Shown piece after piece: positions 38,332-47,265 of a DNA stretch of 64,000 nucleotides; the first letter of the stretch is position 1; every line of letters begins with the position of its first letter. The position numbers and the translations under genes were made by a program. The stretch is from contig CAXBGS010000015.1 in the NCBI GenBank assembly GCA_963975425.1, positions 1 through 64,000 of the forward strand, given 5' to 3'. The notes beneath the pieces were generated by a model. The model worked only from the letters and a program-made list of their open reading frames with translations, searched no databases and was not told where the DNA came from. This stretch comes from CAXBGS01 sp963975425. Its GTDB lineage: Bacteria; Planctomycetota; Planctomycetia; Pirellulales; Pirellulaceae.

Positions 38332-38369
38332 GTGCGTCCCACGTTCTAAGCCGTGCGTCCCACGTTCTA
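38332..38369. repeat. 17-bp direct repeat
   Basis: GTGCGTCCCACGTTCTA occurs at 38332-38348 and again at 38353-38369, with four bases between. The second copy contains the stop codon of the minus-strand gene. It is next to the terminator hairpin. Confidence 0.8.
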
Positions 38370-39392
38370 TAGTGAGTTCTGGTCTGCAACCAAGATAACG
38401 CGGTCACCAATTTTGACCGGTACGCCGGTCACCGAGACCTTTTTTCCTTCCTTGATCCCTTCAACGCTGTCGGGTTGCCCCATATCGACAGTCATCATTT
38501 TGCCATTTTCCGTTTCCAGTTTCGCGACAACATGTTCCTGACCTCGGACAGTCGCCTTTCGGGTCGACTTGATGGTCCCTTCATATTGACGGCCAAAGCG
38601 TTCCACGTTTCGCTGTTCACCGTCTTGTTCGATGGTTGTTGCGACCAAGACATCTTTGTTGCCGGCTTTGACGACCGGCCCCATCGCTGTGAGCTGGTCG
38701 CCTTTAAAGATTTGCAACGTCGAGCTTGATTGCCCAAGATCGACCCACATGTCTTTACCGTCATCGGCCTTCACATGCACTAACAGACTCGCTCGCCCAA
38801 ACCGCGTGACCATTTTGGTTTCCTCGGCGGTCCCTGAAATCTTCTCAGCCTTCCCGCTCAGCCCTTTTTGTGCACTTTGGGCGACGTTTCGGCTGTTAAC
38901 ATCTCTGCGATCGGTCGTGGAAAGTTCGCTGTACTTGTAATCTTCGTAGATCCCGTCGTTATTTTCATCGCGGTAATACGCGTAGCCTTCGTACAGATTG
39001 TCGCCGTCGGCGTCGTAAAAGCGGCTATACGCTTCGTAATTTCCATCCTTGTTATTGTCGTAAAATCGATGGTATCCGTCGTCGTAGTCGCGGCCGTAAA
39101 ACGTTTCGGCATCCTCGACTGCGACGTCACTGTCCTGGTCGAAACTACTTTGAGCGTCTTCTCTCGAAAATTTTTCGTCGTCCCAGCGGCCTAGTGCCTC
39201 GTCGGTCGGGTTGTAGTCATTTCCGTCAAACCACTCCGAGATGTCGTACCACGCGTCATCCTCGTACTTATTACCTAAGTCCTCGGGTTCGGTGGCGGTC
39301 GCGATAGGAGATAACATCAGTACGGGGGTAAGCAACGCGAGCATCGGTACAGCTCGTGATACGCTTGGCTTGCGGCGGAAGATACATCTCAT
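38367..39392 (-). CDS. Secreted acidic protein with EF-hand-like Asp/Asn-Gly repeats
   Basis: 341 residues from an ATG at 39392, chosen because GAGG lies upstream and a signal peptide follows (residues about 9-33, ending ATA). An upstream frame back to 39731 looks non-coding. The first half is very acidic and contains a tandem series of about 16 residues: FYDNNKDGNYEAYSR, FYDADGDNLYEGYAY, YRDENNDGIYEDYKY. These resemble calcium-binding loops (DxDxDG) embedded in aromatic repeats. The second half has repeated beta motifs with V.VDLGQ and V.VTG..V. that resemble OB/SH3-like modules. Function unknown; an extracellular, calcium-dependent structural role is inferred. Confidence 0.75.
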   Translation of the reverse strand: MRCIFRRKPSVSRAVPMLALLTPVLMLSPIATATEPEDLGNKYEDDAWYDISEWFDGNDYNPTDEALGRWDDEKFSREDAQSSFDQDSDVAVEDAETFYGRDYDDGYHRFYDNNKDGNYEAYSRFYDADGDNLYEGYAYYRDENNDGIYEDYKYSELSTTDRRDVNSRNVAQSAQKGLSGKAEKISGTAEETKMVTRFGRASLLVHVKADDGKDMWVDLGQSSSTLQIFKGDQLTAMGPVVKAGNKDVLVATTIEQDGEQRNVERFGRQYEGTIKSTRKATVRGQEHVVAKLETENGKMMTVDMGQPDSVEGIKEGKKVSVTGVPVKIGDRVILVADQNSL

Positions 39393-39774
39393 GGGTCGGT
39401 CCTCAGTTATCGAATACGTCTTGTCATGTCGCGAGTACGAACGTTCGACTCGCCTTGCGTATCGCAACTGAAATGCAACTGATGTGCCCAAACCTGGTGA
39501 ACGATCGATATTGACGACGTCGGACCGCTCTAATTTCCCCAAGTTAGCGGGTCGTTGAACAAGAGCTGGCAGACTGCGCGACTGCGCACCCGATTGGTCA
39601 CATGCTGACAATCCGGACCATCGTGCCGCAGTATGCGAGACGCAGTGGCGTCGTCGGTACCCGGCCGAAGCCGCCCATCTCAACGATGTCGAGCCTGGGA
39701 CCGATGTTCCGTGTTGGAACTCGCAACGCATAAGCTGACACCGTCTCGCGACGGTTCGGTCTAATTAAATCGGT
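39393..39774. other. intergenic, promoter of the EF-hand-like gene expected
   Basis: 382 bases. It contains a short imperfect direct repeat (CGGTCTAATTAA and CGGTCTAACTAA near 39756-39780) at the end of the next gene. No gene seen. Confidence 0.35.
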
Positions 39775-40107
39775 CTAACTAAGCTTTCGATAGACCTCGG
39801 TTGATGCGCGGCGTGATGCGATACGGGCTGTGCCCACGATCGCGCCAGAGACAGCGCCCCAAATCAGTGCTTCTTTCCAGCTGACGGTATAGGAAGCTGT
39901 GTTCTTTGGCGGATCGCGGTCAAGCGTTCGGCGCCAGCTCGCTTCTAATATCTCACGAGCCACGAATGTAGCGGCGATCGCAGTAACGAACGCCAGCGCC
40001 GATTCTTTCTGACTGATCCCTGCGTTTCGCTCGTCGGGTTGATCAGATAACGAATCCGTGGCTGATGCGTGAACGCGCTGGGCAGCGTGTTTGAGTGAGT
40101 CAAGCAT
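39775..40107 (-). CDS. DUF4235 small membrane protein
   Basis: 110 residues from an ATG at 40107 with TGAGG upstream. The longer frame to 40413 is rejected because its sequence is not protein-like. An N-terminal hydrophilic part carries the helix ALAFVTAIAATFVAREILEASWRR, and the DUF4235 signature VSWKEALIWGAVSGAIVGTARIASRRA follows. Two probable membrane helices. Function unknown; the family is widespread in actinobacteria and planctomycetes as small membrane proteins. Confidence 0.8.
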   Translation of the reverse strand: MLDSLKHAAQRVHASATDSLSDQPDERNAGISQKESALAFVTAIAATFVAREILEASWRRTLDRDPPKNTASYTVSWKEALIWGAVSGAIVGTARIASRRASTEVYRKLS

Positions 40108-40428
40108 GAGGGACCTCAGGGTGTTGGTTGATTGGGTTAAAACTTTGTGCGGGCTGCTGAAAACGGTACGGCGATGAAAATTTGAAAAAGACATTCGCCA
40201 AGCCTGCGGTACAACGAGGTATGCAGCTACCATGCCAAGCCATGCGGCGGGCGAGCGACCAGCGTGATCGGCGACGAACCGACAAGGAATTATTTTCGCG
40301 CGATCGTCGATTCGTTTGTGCTGGATGATTGTGAGTTTGCGATTTGCGTGCGAGCATTGCATCAAACCACAAAGTCGCATCAAAACACAAATACGAACGC
40401 ACAGTCGTTTCAAGCTTCACCATTTGCA
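40108..40428. promoter_or_regulatory. divergent intergenic region
   Basis: About 320 bases between the DUF4235 and C39-like genes, transcribed away from each other. It carries a short repeated CACAAATACGAACGCACA/CACAAAG-type A-rich tract near 40365-40400. No defined site. Confidence 0.3.
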
Positions 40429-41316
40429 ATGCCACCATCGATGTCTGAGCCAACCGCGATGAATGAAATGACAGATATCTATCAAGCGATTGCGTGGATG
40501 ACGGCCGTTTCGCTGGCGGCTGGTTTCATGACGGGTTGCGTTGCCTATCGTCGCAAGGGACAGCAGATTGTTCTTTGCCTCTCGCTCAGTGTCGTGGCGG
40601 CGGTTTACTTTCAGCTTTACGGTTCGGGTCAGCTTTTCTGGGCCCGGTTCATTCCCAATTCGGCCACGATCATCTATTCCAATTTCGCTGCGGTCTTTGC
40701 TGCTCTCGCGACAGGTTGGGCGTTGCGATTGCCCGATACGCCGAAGTGGCGGCGATACAGCCTTGGCTTTCTCTTAGCGTGCATGACGGCCGCCGCGATT
40801 TTGTGGCCGTTGCTATCGATCGGACTTCGCCCACCGCCAAATGGTGGTGATGACTGGAATGCAGGGGTCGCGATACAGACGTCCTGGGCGACGTGCAGCC
40901 CTGCCGCCGTCGCAACTCTGCTGCATCACGAAGGCATTGATGTCAGCGAAGCGGAAATGATTCCTTTGTGCTTGTCTGATTCCAGTGGGACGCCGACTCT
41001 CGGGCTCTATCGTGCTGTCAAGCTGGTGGCTGACCGAGAGAATCGTTCCGTGACGATCGTTACCGGTGACACGGAGCAATTACTTTCCGAAAACGACTGG
41101 CCGGTGTTGCTTGCGGTAGAGCTTCCGTTTGGTGTCGCAGACCGTCGGTACGCGGACCAATGGGGTTGGATCCCCGGGATGGGACATTCCGTCGTCGCGC
41201 TTGGTCGAGATTCAAAGGGCCGAATCTTGATCGGCGACCCATCGGTGGGCTTAGAGTTCTGGACCCCGGCCGATCTCGAATTGCTATGGCATGGAAACGG
41301 TTTGCGAATCGATTGA
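40429..41316 (+). CDS. Membrane protein with C39-like cysteine peptidase domain
   Basis: About 295 residues. Four predicted membrane helices lead (IAWMTAVSLAAGFMTGCVAY, IVLCLSLSVVAAVYFQLY, IIYSNFAAVFAALATGWAL, FLLACMTAAAILWPLLS). A C39-like papain-fold domain follows: catalytic Cys in QTSWATCSPAAVATLLHHEG, His in GMGHSVVALG and Asp in ILIGDPSVG. The C39 fold in bacteriocin exporters cleaves double-glycine leaders. Here no ABC domain is attached, so the substrate is unknown. The start is uncertain (40429, 40459 or 40468 all possible); the frame upstream to 40264 is not protein-like. Confidence 0.78.
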   Translation: MPPSMSEPTAMNEMTDIYQAIAWMTAVSLAAGFMTGCVAYRRKGQQIVLCLSLSVVAAVYFQLYGSGQLFWARFIPNSATIIYSNFAAVFAALATGWALRLPDTPKWRRYSLGFLLACMTAAAILWPLLSIGLRPPPNGGDDWNAGVAIQTSWATCSPAAVATLLHHEGIDVSEAEMIPLCLSDSSGTPTLGLYRAVKLVADRENRSVTIVTGDTEQLLSENDWPVLLAVELPFGVADRRYADQWGWIPGMGHSVVALGRDSKGRILIGDPSVGLEFWTPADLELLWHGNGLRID

Positions 41317-42262
41317 GGTTCGTGGTCGTTCGAAAACAGGCACCGTCACAGTCACAGTACGTTCCGAGGCGTCACGGCCGCATCGGTTCATCAACTCGGT
41401 TCGATGGCGGGTTGCATCGGCATCAACGTTGGCGCCGGTGAGGTTGGCGACAACATCATCCAGGCGTGGCTGGATCCGTCCGTCGACGTCGTGCGCTTAA
41501 CAGCACGACTTAGACGACGCCTCGGCAACCGGGCCCTGAATTGAACATGCGCGATCACTGATTTGAATCGCGCCGATCACGAGACCGCAGTTTATTCTTG
41601 GGAATCCCGCGGTTGCATGTCGATCTTATTCATCGAGTCACCGCCTGCTTCACCGTGTGACCTGTTTGCACCATCGGAAAAATCACGACGCACCTTTTCA
41701 GGATCAGCTGTACCGAGATGTCCTGCTGGGAAGTGGATCCCATGCACAGTTTGGATGCTGATAAATTGGGCATTGCTGTTCAAGATAGACACGTTTCTTC
41801 TCACAACGATCGAGTATCTGCCGTTAAGTCCTCAAACGGCTTCTGTTGGAGTTAACCGCAAACATTGGGCCAATCCATTTCGGATTGCGTTTTGGGAATT
41901 GGATTGCGTTTTAAGAATTATCGTCCGCCACATCGCTGTTGTTCCGCAACACAGCTCATGTGGTGTCAACGCATTACTCATGCCATGCCCAACCGCTGCC
42001 GGACGCTGGTCATCCGAGTTGGTCGCCATTCGACCGGTGATCAGGCTTGGCGGCGCAGACTAAGTCGGCAAATCCCAGTTGCGCTTGCCGGTATCGTTCC
42101 ATTTCATACGCGATTTAAGTCTGTCGCATCTCTGTGATCCGAACGTGAACTGAAAAGAACTCCGTGATTCGCGTGGTTTTCATGTCGGGCACACCAATTG
42201 CTATGTCCGCATGAACAATCTCATTCAAAACCAACCACGAACAATTTCGAGTTCTCAACACA
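41317..42262. other. 946-bp gene-free region upstream of the GH13 gene
   Basis: The longest gap in the window. The largest frame (41563-42063, 166 codons) has unlikely composition and no ribosome site, so it is not called. The stretch 41882-41923 carries a near-tandem duplication of GGATTGCGTTTT. It also has TTTAAGAATTATCG (41910-41923), which recurs at 37626-37639. Presumably holds the GH13 operon promoter. Confidence 0.4.
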
Positions 42263-44173
42263 ATGAGCGTTTCAAGCACTCTAGCGATCAGCGGCTTATG
42301 CAACAGCAGCTTAGGCAATAACGCAGTTTCAAACGGATGCGTTGGTTCGGCCAACGACAATGGCGACCTCGCATGCAATCCCGAAGGAATGGGGCCCATC
42401 TTCCTTGATAAAGGAGTTGGATTTCGTGTCTGGGCGCCCCACGCGGATGCGGTCAGCGTGGTTGGCACCTTCAACGACTGGGACGAAAACGAAACTCCGA
42501 TGCAACGTGAGGACAACGGACATTGGTTCGCAAGGGTTGACCATGCCAAGGTCGGCGACGAATACAAATATCGAATCCGACGCGGCGAAGACTCGTACGA
42601 TCGAATCGATCCGCGTGTCCGAGAAGTCACGAATTCCGTCGGCGTCGGGCTCGTACACGAACCCGAATTTGATTGGTCCGGTGATGACTTCCGCATGCCC
42701 GCTTGGAACGAGTTGGTGATTTACGAATCGCATGTGGGCACCTTTCGCCGCCGCAATGATGATCAGGTGGGCGACTTTTCAGCGTTTCAGGAACGCTTTG
42801 ATCACTTAAGGCGTCTGGGGGTCAACGCCATACAAATCATGCCGGTCGCCGAGTTCGCCGGAGATTATTCCTGGGGATACAACCCCGCGCATATTTATGC
42901 CGTCGAAAGCGCGTACGGTGGACCGCTGGCGATGAAGCAATTTGTAAAGGCGGCACACCAGGCCGGTTTCGCGGTCATTCTGGACGTGGTCTACAACCAC
43001 TTTGGGCCTTCCGACTTGGACCTGTGGCGTTTCGATGGGTGGAGTGAGAACGACAAGGGTGGCATCTATTTCTACAACGACCACCGCAGCCAAACGCCTT
43101 GGGGCGATACGCGTCCTGACTACGGTCGCCAGGAGGTGCGGTCGTTCATTCGTGACAACGCAATGATGTGGATGCAAGACTACCACGTCGATGGCCTACG
43201 ATATGACATGACTCTGTATATCCGATCGATCGACGGAAGCCCGCAGAACGAAATTCCAGAGGGTTGGGGGCTGACTCAATGGATCAATCGCGAAATACAT
43301 GATTTTCGACCCGATGCGATCACGATCGCCGAAGACCTGCAAAATAATGACTATTTGACAAAGCCGGATCAGGAAGGCGGTGCGGGATTCTCGACTCAAT
43401 GGGACGCCGGGTTCGTTCATCCGATCCGCGAAGTCTTGACCATCGCCGATGACCAACATCGTTCGATGGAAAAAGTGCGTGACGCGCTTTGTCATCACTA
43501 CAACGGCGATGCATTTCAACGCGTCGTCTATACCGAATCGCACGATGAGGTGGCCAATGGAAAATCTCGCGTCCCTAGTGAAATTACCGAATGGGACGAA
43601 CACAGTTGGTTTGCGCAAAAGCGTTCGACGTTAGGCGCGGCTTTGGTGCTGACCGCACCCGGGGTGCCCATGCTATTTCAAGGTCAGGAATTTCTTCAGG
43701 GCGGCTGGTTCGACGATGCCGACGAGCTGGATTGGGACAACGCGAAGGAGTTTCGCGGAATCACAAAGCTATATTCCGATTTAATTGAATTGCGACTCAA
43801 TCGCGGCGGAACGACGAAAGGCTTGACCGGTCAACACATCGACGTCTTTCACATCAACGACCACGATAAAGTGGTCGCGTACTGTCGCCGTTATGACGAG
43901 GCCGGAAGCGATGATGATGTTGTCGTGGTGGCTAACTTTGCATTAGACGATCGCCACAACTATCGCGTCGGTTTCCCTGCGGCGGGGACGTGGAAACTGC
44001 GTCTCAACAGCGATGCAGAAATCTATAGCGATGTTTTCGACGATACATCCGCGACGGACATACGGACTGACGATATCGCCCACGACGGATTCGAAAGTTC
44101 GGCGGAATTGACGATTCCGGGATACTCGGTGCTTATCTTTTCCCGCGAGCAGCCAACCGATGGGAAGGAATAA
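42263..44173 (+). CDS. GH13 alpha-amylase-family enzyme with CBM48 (branching enzyme-like)
   Basis: A 636-residue cytoplasmic GH13 protein. An N-terminal CBM48 (FRVWAPHADAVSVVGTFNDW, about residues 55-75) precedes the barrel. VIYESHVGTF, GVNAIQIMPVAEF and DVVYNHFG are conserved regions. The nucleophile is Asp315 in DGLRYDMT, the acid/base Glu357 in ITIAEDL and the third carboxylate Asp428 in YTESHDEV. Layout resembles 1,4-alpha-glucan branching enzymes and maltooligosyl-trehalose hydrolases; exact specificity cannot be read. The first 45 residues are extra and lack a signal. It is followed after four bases by a cysteine-synthase-like gene, an unexpected operon partner. Confidence 0.88.
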   Translation: MSVSSTLAISGLCNSSLGNNAVSNGCVGSANDNGDLACNPEGMGPIFLDKGVGFRVWAPHADAVSVVGTFNDWDENETPMQREDNGHWFARVDHAKVGDEYKYRIRRGEDSYDRIDPRVREVTNSVGVGLVHEPEFDWSGDDFRMPAWNELVIYESHVGTFRRRNDDQVGDFSAFQERFDHLRRLGVNAIQIMPVAEFAGDYSWGYNPAHIYAVESAYGGPLAMKQFVKAAHQAGFAVILDVVYNHFGPSDLDLWRFDGWSENDKGGIYFYNDHRSQTPWGDTRPDYGRQEVRSFIRDNAMMWMQDYHVDGLRYDMTLYIRSIDGSPQNEIPEGWGLTQWINREIHDFRPDAITIAEDLQNNDYLTKPDQEGGAGFSTQWDAGFVHPIREVLTIADDQHRSMEKVRDALCHHYNGDAFQRVVYTESHDEVANGKSRVPSEITEWDEHSWFAQKRSTLGAALVLTAPGVPMLFQGQEFLQGGWFDDADELDWDNAKEFRGITKLYSDLIELRLNRGGTTKGLTGQHIDVFHINDHDKVVAYCRRYDEAGSDDDVVVVANFALDDRHNYRVGFPAAGTWKLRLNSDAEIYSDVFDDTSATDIRTDDIAHDGFESSAELTIPGYSVLIFSREQPTDGKE

Positions 44174-44177
44174 GCAG

Positions 44178-45209
44178 ATGAATCACAAACGTATTGCAGA
44201 CGGCGTCCTTGACGCGATCGGGTCGACGCCGCTGCTGCGGCTTAGACGTTACCTGGACCGCGATGACGTGACACTCTTGGCGAAATGGGAGGCGATGAAT
44301 CCCGGTGGCAGTGCTAAGGATCGGCCGGCTCATCAGATGATCAAGCACGCACTCGAAAACGGCGAGATTTCGCAAGGTACGACGATCATTGAATCATCGT
44401 CGGGCAACATGGGGATCGGGCTTGCGCAGGTATGCCGATACTATGGGCTTCGCCTCGTGTGCGTTGTCGATCCGCATGCACAAAAGCAGAACTTGGCGAT
44501 CATGCGAGCTTTGGGCGCCGAGATTGATTTGGTAACCGAACCGGTTGACGGCAGCTATCTGGCCGCTCGACTTTCGCGGGTTTGCTATTTGTTAGAAAAT
44601 TGTCCGGGCAGCTATTGGCCCAATCAATATGCGAACCCGCAAAATCCTCGAGCGCACAACGAAGGGACCATCCGAGAGATCGATGAATCACTCGATGGTG
44701 AAATCGACTATCTCTTTGTCGCCGTTAGCAGCACGGGAACAGCCGGCGGTTGCCAGGAATACCTTCGCCGACGCGGTCGGTCAACCAAAGTAATTGCCGT
44801 TGATGCGTGGGGCAGCGTTCTGTTTGGCGGTTCGCCTGGTCAACGGCGAATCCCGGGGCTTGGTGCAGGTCGAGAACCCAGCCTCGCACGAGGTCGAAGA
44901 TTCGACGATGTACAGCGCGTCACCGATTTAGACTGTGTCATCGGTTGTCGCAGAATGGCGAGTCGGGAGGCATGTTTGGTCGGTGGCAGCGCCGGCGGTG
45001 TGTTAGAAGTCACTCGCCGCTTGCAAGATTCCCTGCGTGGAAAGACTTGCGTCGCTATCTTGCATGATTCAGGAACGCGGTATCTGGACACGGTGTTCAA
45101 TGATGACTGGGTTCGTGCGGAATTGGGCGAGGTGTCGCCTCTGTTTGATGCAAAGTCTTCGTCCAATCAAGCATCGGAAGTAAATCAAGCATCGGAAGTA
45201 CTTGTTTGA
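44178..45209 (+). CDS. Cysteine-synthase-like PLP enzyme (Y4xP/SbnA type)
   Basis: A 343-residue fold-type II PLP enzyme. The Schiff-base Lys lies in NPGGSAKDRPAHQMI, the substrate loop in ESSSGNMGIGLAQ and the phosphate-binding loop in VSSTGTAGGC. Sequence and length lean to the SbnA/Y4xP branch (O-phosphoserine or O-acetylserine plus an amino acid nucleophile) rather than housekeeping CysK. The ATG at 44178 has AAGGA upstream and lies four bases after the GH13 stop. The C-terminus ends in an 18-bp tandem duplication (NQASEV twice, 45165-45200). The downstream PLP decarboxylase-like gene completes a known gene pair. Confidence 0.85.
   Translation: MNHKRIADGVLDAIGSTPLLRLRRYLDRDDVTLLAKWEAMNPGGSAKDRPAHQMIKHALENGEISQGTTIIESSSGNMGIGLAQVCRYYGLRLVCVVDPHAQKQNLAIMRALGAEIDLVTEPVDGSYLAARLSRVCYLLENCPGSYWPNQYANPQNPRAHNEGTIREIDESLDGEIDYLFVAVSSTGTAGGCQEYLRRRGRSTKVIAVDAWGSVLFGGSPGQRRIPGLGAGREPSLARGRRFDDVQRVTDLDCVIGCRRMASREACLVGGSAGGVLEVTRRLQDSLRGKTCVAILHDSGTRYLDTVFNDDWVRAELGEVSPLFDAKSSSNQASEVNQASEVLV
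45165..45200 (+). repeat. 18-bp in-frame tandem duplication
   Basis: Two adjacent copies of AATCAAGCATCGGAAGTA near the 3' end of the cysteine-synthase-like gene, adding NQASEV twice to the protein tail. Probably a recent slippage event in a tolerant tail. Confidence 0.85.
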
Positions 45210-45408
45210 TTGGATTTTTTTGAATTGGGCATCACCGTCGCCAACCTATTGCTATTCCGCGGTCGGCTAGCGAAACGCCGTCGTTTTGGCGAAGATTTAT
45301 CTGGATCGGATCTACACCGCCTGGCCGGTGATCTCACCCGAATCCTAACACCAACTGTCAACTCGACTGTGCAACAAAAACGCATCGAAAAATTGCCAAC
45401 GGAACAAA

Positions 45409-46887
45409 ATGTCAACCAGTATCCCAGACGCTCAGACGGCAGACTCAATTTTGCGAGAGAAGTGTCGAGGCTTACAATCGCTCGATGCACGTTTGGAGGA
45501 CTGGATGCAGCGGTGCATGTCCGACGGCGAGTTGTTCGAAAAAGTTCAAACGCTGGGTTCACCGTTGAATGTGCTGTCGGTCGCACCTTTTCAGCGTAAC
45601 ATCCGGAGGCTTGATGCAATCGCAACTGAACGTGATCTGGATTTTCGAGTCTATTTTGCCAGGAAGGCGAACAAGTGCCAGGAATTCATTCACGCCGCGC
45701 GTGATTCGAACGCTGGACTAGATACGGCGAGTCTTGCTGAGCTTGAACAATGTCTTCAAGCAGGCGTGTCACCGCAGCGACTGATTTGCACCGCCGCCGT
45801 GAAGGACCTCGAATTGCTTTCACGATGTGTGGAATCGGATGTCGTTGTCGCGGTCGACAACAATGATGAACTCGATCACATCGCAAGCGTTGCCGCCGCG
45901 TCAAACGTATCAGCAAAGATCGCATTGCGGATCAGTGGATTTCGACACAACGACCAGAAATTGCACTCACGATTCGGATTTGATATCGATCAATTGTTAT
46001 CTGCCGCAAAGCGTTGCACTTCGATTCCGGTTTCGATCGTCGGCTTGCATTTCCACCTCGATGGCTACTGCGCACATCAACGTATTTCAGCGCTGCGACA
46101 ACTTTTGCCAATCGTCGATGAACTTAGAGAACAGGGACAGCCCGTTGAATTCATTGACATGGGAGGTGGTTTCCCGATGTCTTATCTTTCGGATCCATCG
46201 CAGTGGGAACTGTTTTGGAAAGAACACGAATCCGCATTGTTGATGAATCGGGATCCTGTCACCTATCGGAATCACTCGCTGAGCAAAACTGTCGCGAACG
46301 GTCAAGTTGTGGGAAAGGCAAATTGTTATCCCTATTATCAAACCTTGACGAGTGAGAGCTGGTTGTCGTTGATACTTGATGCCGAGTATCCGCTGCCTCA
46401 AACGTTCGATGAGAAGCAAGCGACAAGCGGTGCCCTCGATGCGAATGAATCATCAATCGCAGATGCGCTGCGAGCACGATCGCTGCAGTTACGATGCGAA
46501 CCGGGGCGATCGCTGTTGGACGGATGTGGGATCACGGTGGCGCGAATCGAGTTTCGTAAGCAGCATCCCGATGGATACTGGTTCATCGGTTTGTCGATGA
46601 ATCGAACCCAATGTCGAACCGGCAGCGATGATTTCCTGGTCGACCCAATCTTGTTGCGCCATGACGCGGCGCCTCAGCAAGGTGAGCAAGAAATGTGCGG
46701 TTATTTGGTTGGTGCGTATTGCACAGAGTCAGAACTACTGACGTTGCGTCAATTGCGATTTCCAGCGGGTGTGCAAGTTGGCGATTTGGTCGTATTTCCC
46801 AATACGGCGGGATATTTGATGCATTTTCTTGAAAGCCGGTCGCATCAGTTCCCGCTTGCGGAAAACGTTTTTATCGAAGGCGCGTGA
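45409..46887 (+). CDS. Y4yA-type PLP-dependent decarboxylase-like enzyme
   Basis: A 492-residue fold-type III PLP enzyme of the diaminopimelate/ornithine decarboxylase class. The PLP Lys is in VYFARKANKC. VGLHFHLDGY and FIDMGGGFPMSY are phosphate- and ring-binding segments, and CEPGRSLLDGCG is the EPGR motif. The C-terminal barrel has MCGYLVGAYCTESE with the catalytic Cys. Overall wording matches the Y4yA subgroup, which pairs with the cysteine-synthase homologue Y4xP. In staphyloferrin B synthesis, SbnA and SbnH are the analogous pair. A diamino-acid-derived metabolite is inferred. 199 bases separate it from the upstream partner. Confidence 0.85.
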   Translation: MSTSIPDAQTADSILREKCRGLQSLDARLEDWMQRCMSDGELFEKVQTLGSPLNVLSVAPFQRNIRRLDAIATERDLDFRVYFARKANKCQEFIHAARDSNAGLDTASLAELEQCLQAGVSPQRLICTAAVKDLELLSRCVESDVVVAVDNNDELDHIASVAAASNVSAKIALRISGFRHNDQKLHSRFGFDIDQLLSAAKRCTSIPVSIVGLHFHLDGYCAHQRISALRQLLPIVDELREQGQPVEFIDMGGGFPMSYLSDPSQWELFWKEHESALLMNRDPVTYRNHSLSKTVANGQVVGKANCYPYYQTLTSESWLSLILDAEYPLPQTFDEKQATSGALDANESSIADALRARSLQLRCEPGRSLLDGCGITVARIEFRKQHPDGYWFIGLSMNRTQCRTGSDDFLVDPILLRHDAAPQQGEQEMCGYLVGAYCTESELLTLRQLRFPAGVQVGDLVVFPNTAGYLMHFLESRSHQFPLAENVFIEGA

Positions 46888-47265
46888 ACGAGCGGCATGG
46901 GGCGATCGCACTGAAGGCTTGCCCGCAATGCTCGCAGGAAACTCGTCGATTTGTGGCACGTCATTCGCAACCTCAGAAGCTTTTGTATCGCTTTTCGAGA
47001 CGACCCTTCGACGGAGATTCACATGCATCGAACACAACTAATCGCGCGTCTGTATTTGCTGCTCAGCCTGATCGTGGGATGGTTCGTCCTCGTTGGAAAT
47101 GGTTGAAATGAATTCGCGATGAATCAAGGTCGACCAGGCCAAGCCAAAGCAGATCAAGTCAACGCGCAGGGCATTTCTTACTCGCTGGAATCGTAGACGA
47201 TCGTTATCCCGTTTCGGCGATACGTTTTCACATGACACCCCTTTAAAGACCGAGGCGCTAAGAAA
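46888..47265. other. intergenic, nothing identified
   Basis: About 380 bases between same-strand genes. Short frames on both strands overlap each other and none looks coding. No clear terminator. Confidence 0.35.

Noticed and set aside
39393..39731. N-terminal extension of the EF-hand-like gene
   Set aside because: Sequence before the signal peptide is not protein-like and a ribosome site supports 39392.
40108..40413. N-terminal extension of the DUF4235 gene
   Set aside because: Overlaps the divergent promoter region and lacks family similarity; the 40107 start has its own ribosome site.
41563..42063. 166-codon plus-strand frame in the longest gap
   Set aside because: Long but with many rare clusters (Cys, Trp, Ser-Pro runs), no ribosome site and no domain; likely chance opening.
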